DNA of 22,710 bases from Halanaerobiales bacterium (lineage in GTDB: Bacteria; Bacillota; Halanaerobiia; Halanaerobiales; JADQBU01): assembly GCA_016278435.1 (NCBI GenBank), contig JADQBU010000311.1:1-22710 (forward strand), read 5' to 3'. Below, piece after piece: positions 12,001-17,251 of this stretch (within the stretch, counting starts at the first letter, position 1; each line of letters begins with the position of its first letter). The notes beneath the pieces were generated by a model. It was not told the origin of the DNA. It worked only from the letters and a program-made list of their open reading frames with translations, and searched no databases. Made by a program: the position numbers and the translations under genes.

Positions 12001-15000
12001 AGTGTAGCTGGAGACATTAGATTGATAAGTGATGGTGATATAAACAATAGCTCCACCATGGTTACTGCTATAACTGGCGGAGGAAATTTGACTCTGGATT
12101 CTGCTGGAAATATCGGAACTGTTTATAGACCCTTAAGTTATGAAGTAGCTGGATTTCTGGCTAATGCCAGTGCAGATGGTAATATCTATCTTAAAAGGGT
12201 AGCCGGTGACATGAAGCTGGGCAGGTTAAGCGTCGGTGGAGATGTTAAATTAGATGTGGTGGAAGGTGGCCTCTATGGTCAATATAGTGGTCTCAGCATT
12301 TTGGCCAATAATCTTGATTTAGAAACCAGGGATGATGTAAGTGGTAAAGGAACAACTGATAATTCAGGCTCACTGGATATAGAACTGGGATCCAGTGGTT
12401 TACTGACCGGTGATATTGGCGGTCTGGTGAATCTTTCTTCAGAGGGTAAACATCTAAGTATCGGTGATTTTAAAGCAGGAAAAGATTTTACTCTCCTGGC
12501 TGACAGTCTCGATCTCCAGGGCCAAGTAGTGGTGCCTAATATTATTAACTTTTCAATAGCAGGTGATGTAAACCTAAATAAAGCTGCTGTGTACAGTGGA
12601 GACAATACAAATATCAATGCTGGTACAATAAGCATGACAGATGGTTCACTTATTCAATCTCAAAGTGCTAATATCAATCTGAATACAATCCATGATATGC
12701 AACTCAGCAAATTAACAGCAAATAACTATCTCACTCTAAAGGCTGGGGGGGCAATTGCCGAGAGTATAGATGGAGAGTTTAGAGCAGAAAACCTATCTGT
12801 TGAAAGCAAAGCAGGACAGAACCTGCAGGGGAATAATTATGTTAACAATTATCAGTCCAGCAATACAGGTTCTGGAGATATAATATTCAATAACACCAGT
12901 TCAATACTCAATATTAATGGGATAAATCAGTGGAATGGAAATATTCAGGTTACTAATACTGGTATGTTAGTGGTAAATAATAAAGTTGAAACAGTAGCTG
13001 GAAATATAACTTTGAATTCAACAGAAGACCAGACGATTAATGGTGTAGTTTCTGCAGATAATGATATAAATCTCCATACCAGTGTAAACGGTAGTGATAT
13101 TATAGTAAATAAAAATATTAATAGTGTAAGAGGAGATATTAAACTAAATTCAACAGGTACTCAGACTATCGATGCAGGAATAGAGACAGCCGGAAGTGGT
13201 AATATTACTCTACAAACCAGTGATAATAATAGTGATGTTTTGATTAACAATTCTATCAGCAGTACAAGTGGGGATATAGAAATAGTTGCAGGAAGAAATA
13301 CCAGTATTACAGATACTATATCTACAAAAGGAAAAGTTAGTATAATTTCTCAGGGAACAATAATTGAGAAAGACGCAGGCAAGATTTTGCAGGCTGCAGT
13401 TCTGTCAACTAAAAGTGCTGGCGAACAGTTGTTAAATGGTGCTAATACAGTCAATAAGTTTACTGCCCAGAATGTTGATAGTGGTAACATTGAATTAATA
13501 AATAAAGCTGAAAATCTGTATATCGGGGGAATCAACCAATCTGCCGGAGCCGATGTGAGGGTGACAAACAACGGTGCAACAACCATTGACAGTAGTATTA
13601 TAACCGGTGATGATGGGGATATCGCCCTGAATAGTAATAGAGATATTGTAATAACAGGTGATGGGAGTTTACAGACAGGTCTCAATGGTAATATAAAAAT
13701 GAATTCAGCAGGAAGTCAGACTGTTGGGGGTAAAGTAACGGCAAACGGAGATATTATTATGCAAACTGCTGGAGGAGATATTAATATTGAATCTACTGGT
13801 AATAGTAAAATTACAGATACAGTATCGGCGGCAGGTAATATCCAGATAGATGCAGGAGGAGATACCAGTATAGCCAGTGCAAGATCTACTGAAGGTAATA
13901 TCCAGATAATTGCAGGTGGAAATGCCGGTATAAACAGTATAAGTTCTGAGGCTGCTGATGTAAATATATCAGTGGGAAATTCAATAATAAATATTAATGA
14001 AAGTGAAGAAAATAATATCGAAGCCATTAATATCAATTTAGCAGCTCAAAATGGCAGTATTGGACAGGAAGATAAATATCTCAACATCGACTCTTCCAAT
14101 CCAACAAAAGGTGTGGTAAATGCCACAGCAGCAAAAGATATCTACCTTAGAGAAACAGCGGGGCAGATTAATATCAGCCAGTTTAAAGCAGGTAGAAACA
14201 TTGGTCTGTCAGCAGATAGTTCTATCCTGAATAGTAGCACTGGTGATCAACCCAACTTTAAGGCTGAAAATATTACTCTTATCTCTGAAAATGGAAGTAT
14301 CGGTGAGGATGGAAACAGAATAAAAACACAGGCAGTTACAACTACCAATGCACAGGCTAAAAATGAAATTCATCTGGTAGAACTTGCAGGGGATTTAAAT
14401 TCCAACTTCCTGAAAAATGAGAGCGGTACAATGGATATACTTGTGCCTACCGGCGATCTGACAGTAAAAGAATTAACTACTCCAGAACTGATGCTTCTAT
14501 TACAGCAAAAGGGTAGTACAGCAGTTATTAAACAGGCTAATATAAAAAATAGCCTTACTATAAAATCTGATAATTTAAATATTAATGACCTTCTACATAC
14601 TGGTCTAAATTCGCTGTTATTATCAATAAAGGGTGGTAGTAAAGATATGGCTGACAGTGTTATGTTTGAGGGAAGATCAGAAGTGGGGATGGACTTTAAG
14701 CAATTAACTGCAAACTTTGCTCATATTGAAGCAAGGGCTTATGTTGTCAATTTCTTGAAAACCAGGATAGGTAGTAGAGCAGAACTATATAATAAAAATT
14801 ACAGTGTAATTGCAGATAATATTCACCCGGAACTATTTGTCTTTGATGTACAACTCTATCCACAGGACAATACCTTTTACTTATACTTTACAGAAACCGA
14901 AAAGATAATTACAAATGCACTACTGGTAGAATATAATCCTGACTTTATAGCCAATCAGTTCAGTACAGAGAATAATTTTATCCGGATAACCAGTAAACTA

Positions 15001-15174
15001 CCTCAGGTAGTAAATATAGATAACAGAGAATTTTCAAGATTGATGAGCTCAGATCTTATTCCACTAATAGAAAATGGTGAGGGACAGACTCTGACTGTAC
15101 TTGTAGATGAAAACTCTGTCAATACTAATGAAAGTAATTCTGGAGAAAATCAGGGTGATAATAATGAAGAATAA
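1..15174 (+). CDS. Giant LktA/FHA-like filamentous adhesin (TpsA exoprotein), 5' end missing
   Basis: This is a surface exoprotein of a two-partner secretion system, presumably a cell-surface adhesin or filament. The frame is open from the window edge through 5,057 residues. The GTG at base 1 is not a credible start, because no signal peptide or N-terminal TPS domain is visible and the sequence opens inside beta-helix repeats. Residues about 115-2610 hold over 30 degenerate repeats built on a Gly/Ala-rich strand, then an Asn-Asn-x-Thr-x-Ala-Tyr-Ile-type turn. A charged coiled coil lies at 2876-2920. Residues about 2950-4200 form a non-Gly-rich region with Trp/Tyr clusters. Residues 4249-4650 are haemagglutinin-type beta-helix repeats. 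A unique domain lies at about 4880-5040, followed by an Asn/Glu/Asp tail. I found only one cysteine, at residue 1887. The TpsB partner follows with an 11-base overlap. The repeat style matches what is called leukotoxin LktA family filamentous adhesin. The family assignment is from memory of repeat style; cytotoxicity is not implied. Confidence 0.9.
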   Translation: MAGNNFSASGSIASDGADNLDAGSISILAGNVINLNNGSRIFARSSGNNSNPGDISLQVDKVDRPDLAEASAETGIYLDGASLKGNNISLKANANGDYSWSVTDSQDLVSGTVDALGSLMTGVNVGIVQSTASSEVLVKNGSNIDADGKVDISADSTSSAGMMSVDPGTGGVASVGFVYGSVNSTANVEVQNGTSIRASDLNLSANNSADLDITIYSVSTSGTDAQAAIAVTSADVNSKANIAAGANINVDNDVTASAINNNSFATKANAMAMGDGTAGIAASIFNASTSADASIGADLNNSNLTIEALDNIVKNNTESSATAGSGTVQKIALGGVGKSTDFIKDKLGSSGPDSLSSESGATEKPKLAGAVTIANTNNDASAVIDDETTVNATGDVVVVARVNDAGLQNFAKSSVKSNARGDSENPTATYSLSAAVAYGKHTHNADAHIGADSNITAGHLGVESDVLIPYQISWYKWEGLSTITSKLNGNLGTANGFLTGFANATGSPSEGGIAGSVNYMDLNNSSEAYLGENTVVNIIPGSSNSWTSTLPSSSILDEDSLPTDGSLISWDTPLSIYANTDVSGVYAAGNLSITFNGAGGNSGAASAGGAYVGVNYTDNTKAYVAEGADLSSKDENPDDGIAPDPVNMSVKANSSEKIINVGPSAGRGASFGLNGVFSMPVINSTTEASIDDDVTVNARNLTVKANDEVESWSITGAVNSSESAGIGLSLSLNDITTNTSAFIGDNGNDSDNTHGKVTADNVAVKARTDGRIETLSVAASAPSSSDSSGSGESGTLDKLKSKLTTKLGSAFGKANEKSGSSSSKEPAKPKFGIGISGSAAVNLVDLNTSAYIDNTELDLSGGQDNSLTVSSVNNTDITAASGSAALVRANNSSSKFSAGIAGSVAVNELNNNTSAYINNSTVAGSQDLTVNALSGGEQFAIALGAAINASSNQDKAASAAGSVSVSQADNSINSYIKDSTISGKDSVSGDKTRDLDIVAYDRTLLGTGGGSLIGGGKAGIGAAVTYSDISDNTSSYLSGSTIENYDKVRIDALTAAKIAAAGAMAGFTTKSNTATLGGAVVINVVNNTTSAEIKEDSDVQVDSSVDVIAKDTDANSNLDSIINSSNQGNDSSSSLDYSGSSIGASETDGSSILSVAGVVQAGGNNVGISFNWNEINNIILSRIDDSKVSTRTIDSDGEINVKANSNAAITGFAVGVGVSSGQFAGGGSITINDIGNQTVAEVTDSLQSGETDIKTVSADNLTVSAEDNSKIDSLAGQVTISKGNASVGGTVAYNNINNQTRATINGVDIDVNKVLDILSANNAAIRTLSVSGGGSKEFAFNGSASASSIGNTTEAELIDSKTDQNTNQVNIKAGDNSDIEALSGAAALSGSTAVGAAVAVNRINNNTTAHLSGSADNSIYNLKDLLLNSDSSSTIRSMAVGVGGGVDVGVAGSTATNFIDNNTSSYIDEGAKVKAANNVGVIANNEQTISNAAGSIGIGVGTAGVGASVTVNKISGDTGSYISGSDTEVSALAGDSSDKMTVYNGKLDGSVDLASGLDLDNYGRTDLASMRKTEELTGLAVNSSAAHSIENIVTNVAGGQYAGVAGTTNVNLLQGNTEAYIDSALINPAGSVTSGTAGNGQSVSVRASDFAYSNGFIGSIAGGIAGVGAGVDTNVFSNNTKAYINNANQLNVNNLIDINASSQQGASSLVTGGAGGGVAVVGSGTVGTFSGTTEAYLNGTNVTTGNININANHLSRFFVAAGAVTYGGSAVSGSFSVATDESRTKSYIEGSTVDTNDNTGTVNVQANNSTEINNWSVSGSNGGGAGIAGSAVVNLVNNNTLAYVDQSNLGKAGQKTGNILIQAKNNTRIDNTAGAIGLSYGGPLTGCGVGASAAVTKVDNTTEAYLQDSNAYSVNNLKVNSLAQRDLSTITASLGVGGSIGLGGAVAVTLVGQNLDDQSQDAGSELNKDDSGTLSKANGFSDSNRLNLNGTGLDVNKEDGDDSGDSDNTDVNRTGITVDEENDLNDAGKISVDINSTRESGTSAQIIGDSTIDTAGKTTVKASTEDQNDINAGAGGVGVAAAGGAVGIMEINNNVTASTMETADGTGGTPQLTTGELEIAATADKLNNDEKAASVSAYQGSAGAVSLGAAVAVANVTNNVNTGVSEGTKLTINGSGNLELTAADKTDLNAEAYGLTAGIVAAGAVVSDAGKKGSTIVQLGGENTDSKETIINLGTGQMLVESSREGTVAATSYAGAGGVFAGSGSSATAKESGETNAKIGNNVDINGSDASINIKAYAVPQLSAEAYGFNGSLYASAGAAVAQTTAENSIEATIGSENNIDATDLTISAENKLNNGNPTARTFAEAISGGLLLGVNATESKTDTDIDVRAILGSNTEINLNGDLQILADNKSSQKSEVTGMVAGITAVGANIAKTTSDSTTQATIGRGVSGVVKNLTIKSSGNDTLSAKSISGSGGVVAGAAADSQTDSSSNTKANIARGVSLYSDDLNIESEHTTNYNSRANSINASAVGYSGSFTENNIDSSVNANVGNNTQLNSDKIDIVATNSVVQEGKDENVKGGAGGVINGSAVTSNSNVTENTNLNIGDSAILKALGNPDNNSGLLNLGVNNKLNVFDESVLKTGGAIEGPYAEAHHTADLQGTVNIADEAQLTSSGDLNARAYTDASVSTSALVKTYGGVSVAGGKAISNLNTDQNVIVGNNTDLMSYGNIELAAGKSSDGWWLNNLNSNALTEVYNYTALPLDTSSYAEANIASNNNLTIGSGANQESVRDVNLAAYDGDLLTEASGIGHNPYLEVLGTTTSDGHTNSSSSSQIKMNGTATAGIYHDQSLDIDSSGNITVGTNSNGISYQKGTINPEEQLQAQIDRLTDEKNNAENAEEKENIKAQIDMLEMLKGSLSSIDVTAVSVNDIFAAGGNINIDSKDINGSGILKAYGAPTIRINNDSNYYLSLSKLTIPDADTGGAVNFTGTVDSNQAVSEGIHISEINKGKQSKILINNNYNAGTGNGPAIFLNQPVENMRGLLKIFNQSGSLAQFSDLKAQQIQIDVPNGIYIVNNPDGFYFTSAEPSTAWTGSDYLPLSADDAVALATKKYFQDDLDWPGQLNNFLRDPDNKMYPPQSGGRTYVLKNFPNVWIPEGGSSNQIKLFAGFWMNKVADLSLKKTADYSKGNFSSKSLSATKIGINAKYIDINGSINAGHPGNWSVDISSDLDIWMDFMRYYYQFANGPAVIKVPGNYYQSITKGDRVPGLKYDIASNQLILDNINASGGGFVYLHGDIISTNKNGNINILNGFGDVQLNNNSSVPVVVGNINTGLDTVGEVKIADTAKGTVTWYVNTLGQGTKVYTADINNATDYNNATLVNSTGNNSSYDPLQGQRYQWAQSAELEREFTGEKIAGDDPAFYRLKQPSAWQYKSNWTNTGVTVTKNNDADMPYFQQKVTAGNLGSWYNIGVDFSDSNKGVPTAEEKDWTYKVPRFASLTLTASVKADNSVGINFTGNDNGSVNIDSAAGIYLDGSIDNSFGDTVLKAEGNYRGITQSTNSIINTKNVFLTADNSLGSSGNSLQVNVDNISGTLSAVSNYGDIYIDVTNGSVNIDKIIAGNSSDYNNINLTVDRDINSSSSSTGIYGSNINLQSRNGQIGSTDQFLKIKASSTEYSNGNIAGGRVSVEANDGIYVTQVDGDLRLVKAESHQGDVGINVNNGNLINVVKKRSVDKDKEQRLADIWDSLHLTKDSDAYANAVNNTVTPYENSVNRTYQEYWYLINNGTVTGGKLQLTANGLDLYRGRAAAVLGVQNLTDEQIQGYVNDIYNDYQSYFTNLYGADWKNAAPFLSYDSGYSYAAPAEKIAELTKGAEWLPSQLRYEISQNALQPATGGQLVNQEANITGRDVYLNVNKAIGNLNDPMEINLPTTAGSTINLNASQKAALARANMPGDITLEYNEQNEPVKINIVQTNPVYLNSSGDVVFMANKDLFVNSAANLNINKLSVAGDIRLISDGDINNSSTMVTAITGGGNLTLDSAGNIGTVYRPLSYEVAGFLANASADGNIYLKRVAGDMKLGRLSVGGDVKLDVVEGGLYGQYSGLSILANNLDLETRDDVSGKGTTDNSGSLDIELGSSGLLTGDIGGLVNLSSEGKHLSIGDFKAGKDFTLLADSLDLQGQVVVPNIINFSIAGDVNLNKAAVYSGDNTNINAGTISMTDGSLIQSQSANINLNTIHDMQLSKLTANNYLTLKAGGAIAESIDGEFRAENLSVESKAGQNLQGNNYVNNYQSSNTGSGDIIFNNTSSILNINGINQWNGNIQVTNTGMLVVNNKVETVAGNITLNSTEDQTINGVVSADNDINLHTSVNGSDIIVNKNINSVRGDIKLNSTGTQTIDAGIETAGSGNITLQTSDNNSDVLINNSISSTSGDIEIVAGRNTSITDTISTKGKVSIISQGTIIEKDAGKILQAAVLSTKSAGEQLLNGANTVNKFTAQNVDSGNIELINKAENLYIGGINQSAGADVRVTNNGATTIDSSIITGDDGDIALNSNRDIVITGDGSLQTGLNGNIKMNSAGSQTVGGKVTANGDIIMQTAGGDINIESTGNSKITDTVSAAGNIQIDAGGDTSIASARSTEGNIQIIAGGNAGINSISSEAADVNISVGNSIININESEENNIEAININLAAQNGSIGQEDKYLNIDSSNPTKGVVNATAAKDIYLRETAGQINISQFKAGRNIGLSADSSILNSSTGDQPNFKAENITLISENGSIGEDGNRIKTQAVTTTNAQAKNEIHLVELAGDLNSNFLKNESGTMDILVPTGDLTVKELTTPELMLLLQQKGSTAVIKQANIKNSLTIKSDNLNINDLLHTGLNSLLLSIKGGSKDMADSVMFEGRSEVGMDFKQLTANFAHIEARAYVVNFLKTRIGSRAELYNKNYSVIADNIHPELFVFDVQLYPQDNTFYLYFTETEKIITNALLVEYNPDFIANQFSTENNFIRITSKLPQVVNIDNREFSRLMSSDLIPLIENGEGQTLTVLVDENSVNTNESNSGENQGDNNEE
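340..7830 (+). repeat. Degenerate LktA-like tandem repeats inside the adhesin gene
   Basis: The encoded protein repeats a unit of roughly 55-75 residues: a Gly/Ala-rich hydrophobic strand (such as GIAGSVAVN), a polar turn with Asn-Asn-(x)-Thr, an Ala/Ser-Tyr-Ile/Leu strand, then a Ser/Asp/Asn-rich strand ending in a valine-rich stretch. Clear copies have the turn near bases 2539, 2734, 4216, 4381, 4846 and 5032. By eye I counted more than 30 copies. The DNA of the copies has diverged, so this is an old protein-level repeat and not a recent DNA expansion. After about base 6200 the Tyr-Ile hallmark changes to Ala-x-Ile-Gly. Confidence 0.8.
12745..13830 (+). repeat. Two-unit ~190-residue duplication in the adhesin C-terminal third
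   Basis: Two consecutive protein segments share the same order of motifs. The first runs from about 12745 to 13350, the second from 13351 to about 13830. Each has a glycine-led strand, a segment ending in Val-Asn-x-(Tyr/Phe), a Gly-(Asp/Asn)-Ile strand, an 'INGINQ' or 'IGGINQ' motif, a 'VTN' strand, and 'Leu-Asn-Ser' or 'Met-Asn-Ser' plus Gln-Thr repeats. The second copy appears to have one internal sub-repeat fewer. This is a beta-helix duplication recognisable only at protein level. Confidence 0.65.
13831..13950 (+). repeat. Direct tandem repeat, 2 x 60 bp (20 residues)
   Basis: Bases 13831-13890 and 13891-13950 are adjacent copies encoding GNIQI-x-AGG-type 20-residue units. By hand comparison 45 of 60 bases match. 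The first 18 bases differ at only one position. The unit length is about one turn of a haemagglutinin-type beta-helix, so this is a local duplication of a single coil. Confidence 0.8.
15152..15157 (+). promoter_or_regulatory. Ribosome binding site deciding the tpsB start
   Basis: AGGGTG lies 6 bases before the ATG at 15164, inside the end of the adhesin gene. It supports ATG 15164 over the upstream in-frame ATG at 15107, which would put 19 charged residues ahead of the hydrophobic signal segment. Confidence 0.6.
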
Positions 15175-16699
15175 GATATTAGCTTCAGACAGAAGGATTA
15201 TATTAATGTTTATCACAATCGTTCTGCTCAGTATCTTCACAGGAACAGGCTGTCAGGCTATAGAAATAACTGGTGATGTATATGTAAGAAGAATAGACAT
15301 AGATCATTCACAAATACTGACTACAGCAGAAATAAAAAATATCACTGATGATTATACAGATAGAAAAGTAACTATAGATGAATTAAAAGAATTAGCATCC
15401 CGCATTAATCAGTTATATCAGAGTAAAGGTTATATTACAGCCAGAGCGATTCTTCCAGTTCAGAAAATTAAAGATGGGATTGTCATGATTAGATTAGTTG
15501 AGGGGCATATTGGTAAGATTATACTGACTGGAAATGAAGAAACTAAAAATAGCTATATTTTAAAGAGAATTGCTATTAAACCAGAAGATATGGTTACCCT
15601 GGATGAACTGAAGGATAAACTATTTTATTTCAATGCTACCAATGATATTGACATAAAGGCAAGGTTAAAGGAAGGCCAGGACTTTGGAACAACTGATCTA
15701 AAGCTCAACGTAAAGGAACCAAAGAAAGTCAGATATAGTCTATTTGCAGATAATGCTGGCCGTGATGAGACCGGTCTTTATCGCTACGGTATAAATATTA
15801 CAAATAATAGTCTATTCGGGTATAGAGATAATCTGAGTTTAACAGTTATTAGTGCAGAGGGCATAAAAGCAGGAACATTATCTTATAGTATACCTGTTGG
15901 TAAAAGGGGTAGTAGATTGTCTCTGACTTATAATAAAAATGGGACCAGTATTATTTCAGGAGATTTTGGTAGTATAGACATTGAAGGAAATTATAGGGAA
16001 TATGGTCTTGAGTTTAAACGACCATTAATAATAAAAAGAGGGTTTGAATTGAAGGGGGCAGTTGATTATCATCTAAAGGAATCTGATACCCGTTTCTCCG
16101 GTGTTGAGCTGTTGAATACTGATGTAAAAACCTTTGGCTTAAATCTAACAAGCAGGAGAAACAAGAAAGATAACATCTGGTATACCAGTAATAGTTTGCT
16201 TAAGGGTATTGCCAACTCAGAGAAAAAAGATTTTAAAGATCCAGGGACAAGCGAAACGTTTTTAAAGTATAGAGGATATTTTGAGAATCAGCGGAAATTA
16301 AGAGATAATAGTATTCTTTCCCTCAAAAGTATGATTCAGTTGAGCAAAAACAAACTGTTACCTTCGTCTGAACAATTTATACTTGGAGGGATGTCAACTG
16401 TCAGAGGTTATGAAGAGGGTAAATTAACAGGAGACCAGGGATATTATTTAGGTATAGAGAATACCAGGAGACTAACTGATAAAATTAACTATTTTATCTT
16501 TCTGGATAATGGTGGGGTTTACCCTTATAAGGGAAATGATGAATCTATAAACCAAAATGACTATTTAACTAGTGCCGGGTTGGGATTAACAGTTCATTTC
16601 ACCAGGAAAATTTCAGCAAAACTAGAAGTTGGGTTTCCCATTGGTGATGAAGAGCAAAAAAAGGGAAGAATCCATTTTTCTATGCAGAGTAGTTGGTAG
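15164..16699 (+). CDS. TPS outer-membrane transporter, ShlB/FhaC/HecB family (TpsB)
   Basis: This is the 16-strand outer-membrane pore that exports the giant adhesin encoded just upstream; the family belongs to the Omp85 superfamily. The 511-residue protein starts with a signal peptide (hydrophobic residues 12-25, likely cleavage after Gln-Ala at 31-32). POTRA 1 is at about 38-117, with the ShlB-type pattern 'ELASRINQLYQSKGYITARA' at residues 75-94. POTRA 2 is at about 118-187, and the barrel runs from about 190 to 511. The conserved L6 motif Val-Arg-Gly-Tyr is at 413-416, followed by the family's Phe-x-Asp-x-Gly type motif at about 446-450, and the chain ends in Trp, as outer-membrane proteins usually end in an aromatic residue. 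It is slightly short for the family because the N-terminal plug-helix extension of FhaC is not evident. The start overlaps the adhesin stop by 11 bases, which indicates translational coupling. Confidence 0.93.
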   Translation: MKNKILASDRRIILMFITIVLLSIFTGTGCQAIEITGDVYVRRIDIDHSQILTTAEIKNITDDYTDRKVTIDELKELASRINQLYQSKGYITARAILPVQKIKDGIVMIRLVEGHIGKIILTGNEETKNSYILKRIAIKPEDMVTLDELKDKLFYFNATNDIDIKARLKEGQDFGTTDLKLNVKEPKKVRYSLFADNAGRDETGLYRYGINITNNSLFGYRDNLSLTVISAEGIKAGTLSYSIPVGKRGSRLSLTYNKNGTSIISGDFGSIDIEGNYREYGLEFKRPLIIKRGFELKGAVDYHLKESDTRFSGVELLNTDVKTFGLNLTSRRNKKDNIWYTSNSLLKGIANSEKKDFKDPGTSETFLKYRGYFENQRKLRDNSILSLKSMIQLSKNKLLPSSEQFILGGMSTVRGYEEGKLTGDQGYYLGIENTRRLTDKINYFIFLDNGGVYPYKGNDESINQNDYLTSAGLGLTVHFTRKISAKLEVGFPIGDEEQKKGRIHFSMQSSW

Positions 16700-16741
16700 A
16701 ATAAATGGATTTTAAAAATATTTAAGCGGCCGAAACTCTTA

Positions 16742-17044
16742 ATTTCAGGGAACCAGGCTACTGAAGGTTCCTTTAATCAGATTGACTGGGCTGCAAATAA
16801 TCTAAGACAATTAATTGATGATATTTTAACCAGAGCTCAGGCTATGTTCAGGAATAGTGAACAGGTTGAAGATGCTGTTAATGAGATATCAGCAGTTAGC
16901 CAGGAGGCGTCAAGTAATGCTGAAGAGGTAGCAGCTTCCAGTGAGGAACAGAGTTCTTCGACCCAGGAAATAGTCAATGCTTCTGAAAATCTGGCTGAGA
17001 TAGCCCAGCAGCTTTCACAGGCTATAAACAAATTCAAATTATAA
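16742..17044 (+). pseudogene. C-terminal remnant of a methyl-accepting chemotaxis protein
   Basis: An open frame directly after the tpsB stop encodes heptad-rich helix typical of the C-terminal arm of a chemoreceptor signalling domain. It contains 'SNAEEVAASSEEQSSSTQEI' (around bases 16913-16972) and ends in 'INKFKL', an ending familiar from receptors of anaerobic Bacillota. The sensor domain, transmembrane helices, HAMP and the highly conserved hairpin tip (with the Asn-Ala-Ala-Ile-Glu-Ala-Ala-Arg motif) are all absent. The first in-frame ATG (16844) has no ribosome binding site. It is therefore read as a broken gene left next to the TPS operon. A short expressed coiled-coil protein is possible but less likely. 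Confidence 0.7.
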
Positions 17045-17069
17045 AATAAGATAATAACAAGATTATAAG

Positions 17070-17105
17070 AAAAGGGTGTCTTAAGAATTGAGACTCCTTT
17101 TTTTA
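17070..17105 (+). terminator. Probable Rho-independent terminator after the receptor remnant
   Basis: An imperfect hairpin (arms AAAAGG..GTCT and AGAC..CCTTTT with a bulge, 9-base loop) is followed by a run of T at 17098-17104. It probably ends transcription coming from the tpsA-tpsB operon as well, because no hairpin is seen between tpsB and the receptor remnant. Confidence 0.65.
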
Positions 17106-17236
17106 TTTAAAGTCTTATTATTATCAAAAATCGCAATATTAAAGAACAATTATGTATAAGATGGCAATAACTCGAAAGATTAATTTTTAAAATATTGATA
17201 AAATTAAAGATTATAAGAGGGGGCTTTTGAAAATTT

Positions 17237-17245
17237 AGAGGGGAA
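17237..17245 (+). promoter_or_regulatory. Ribosome binding site of the small secreted-protein gene
   Basis: AGAGGGGAA sits about 6-10 bases before ATG 17252. It is a good site for a gene whose frame is now broken, which argues that the start and signal peptide are real. Confidence 0.6.
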
Positions 17246-17251
17246 GTTAAA

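Noticed and set aside
13129..13137. RGD integrin-type tripeptide at residues 4377-4379
   Set aside because: It sits in a beta-helix strand of the form 'VRGDIKL' where Gly-Asp-Ile is part of the repeat itself; probably chance.
15107..15163. Earlier in-frame ATG for the TpsB gene
   Set aside because: It would add 19 residues before a clear signal peptide and overlap the adhesin by 68 bases; ATG 15164 has a spaced ribosome binding site and a normal signal peptide start.
14640..15174. Contact-dependent inhibition toxin at the adhesin C-terminus
   Set aside because: No VENN-type pre-toxin motif and no small immunity gene follows; the next gene is the transporter, and CDI systems place cdiB before cdiA.
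15236..15256. Possible lipobox (Thr-Gly-Cys) in the TpsB signal peptide
   Set aside because: The residue three before the Cys is Gly and the usual Leu is missing; an outer-membrane barrel of this family is not normally lipidated.
17106..17251. Promoter for the small secreted-protein gene
   Set aside because: The stretch is AT-rich with several TATAAT-like hexamers, but I could not pair any with a -35 box at 16-18 bases.
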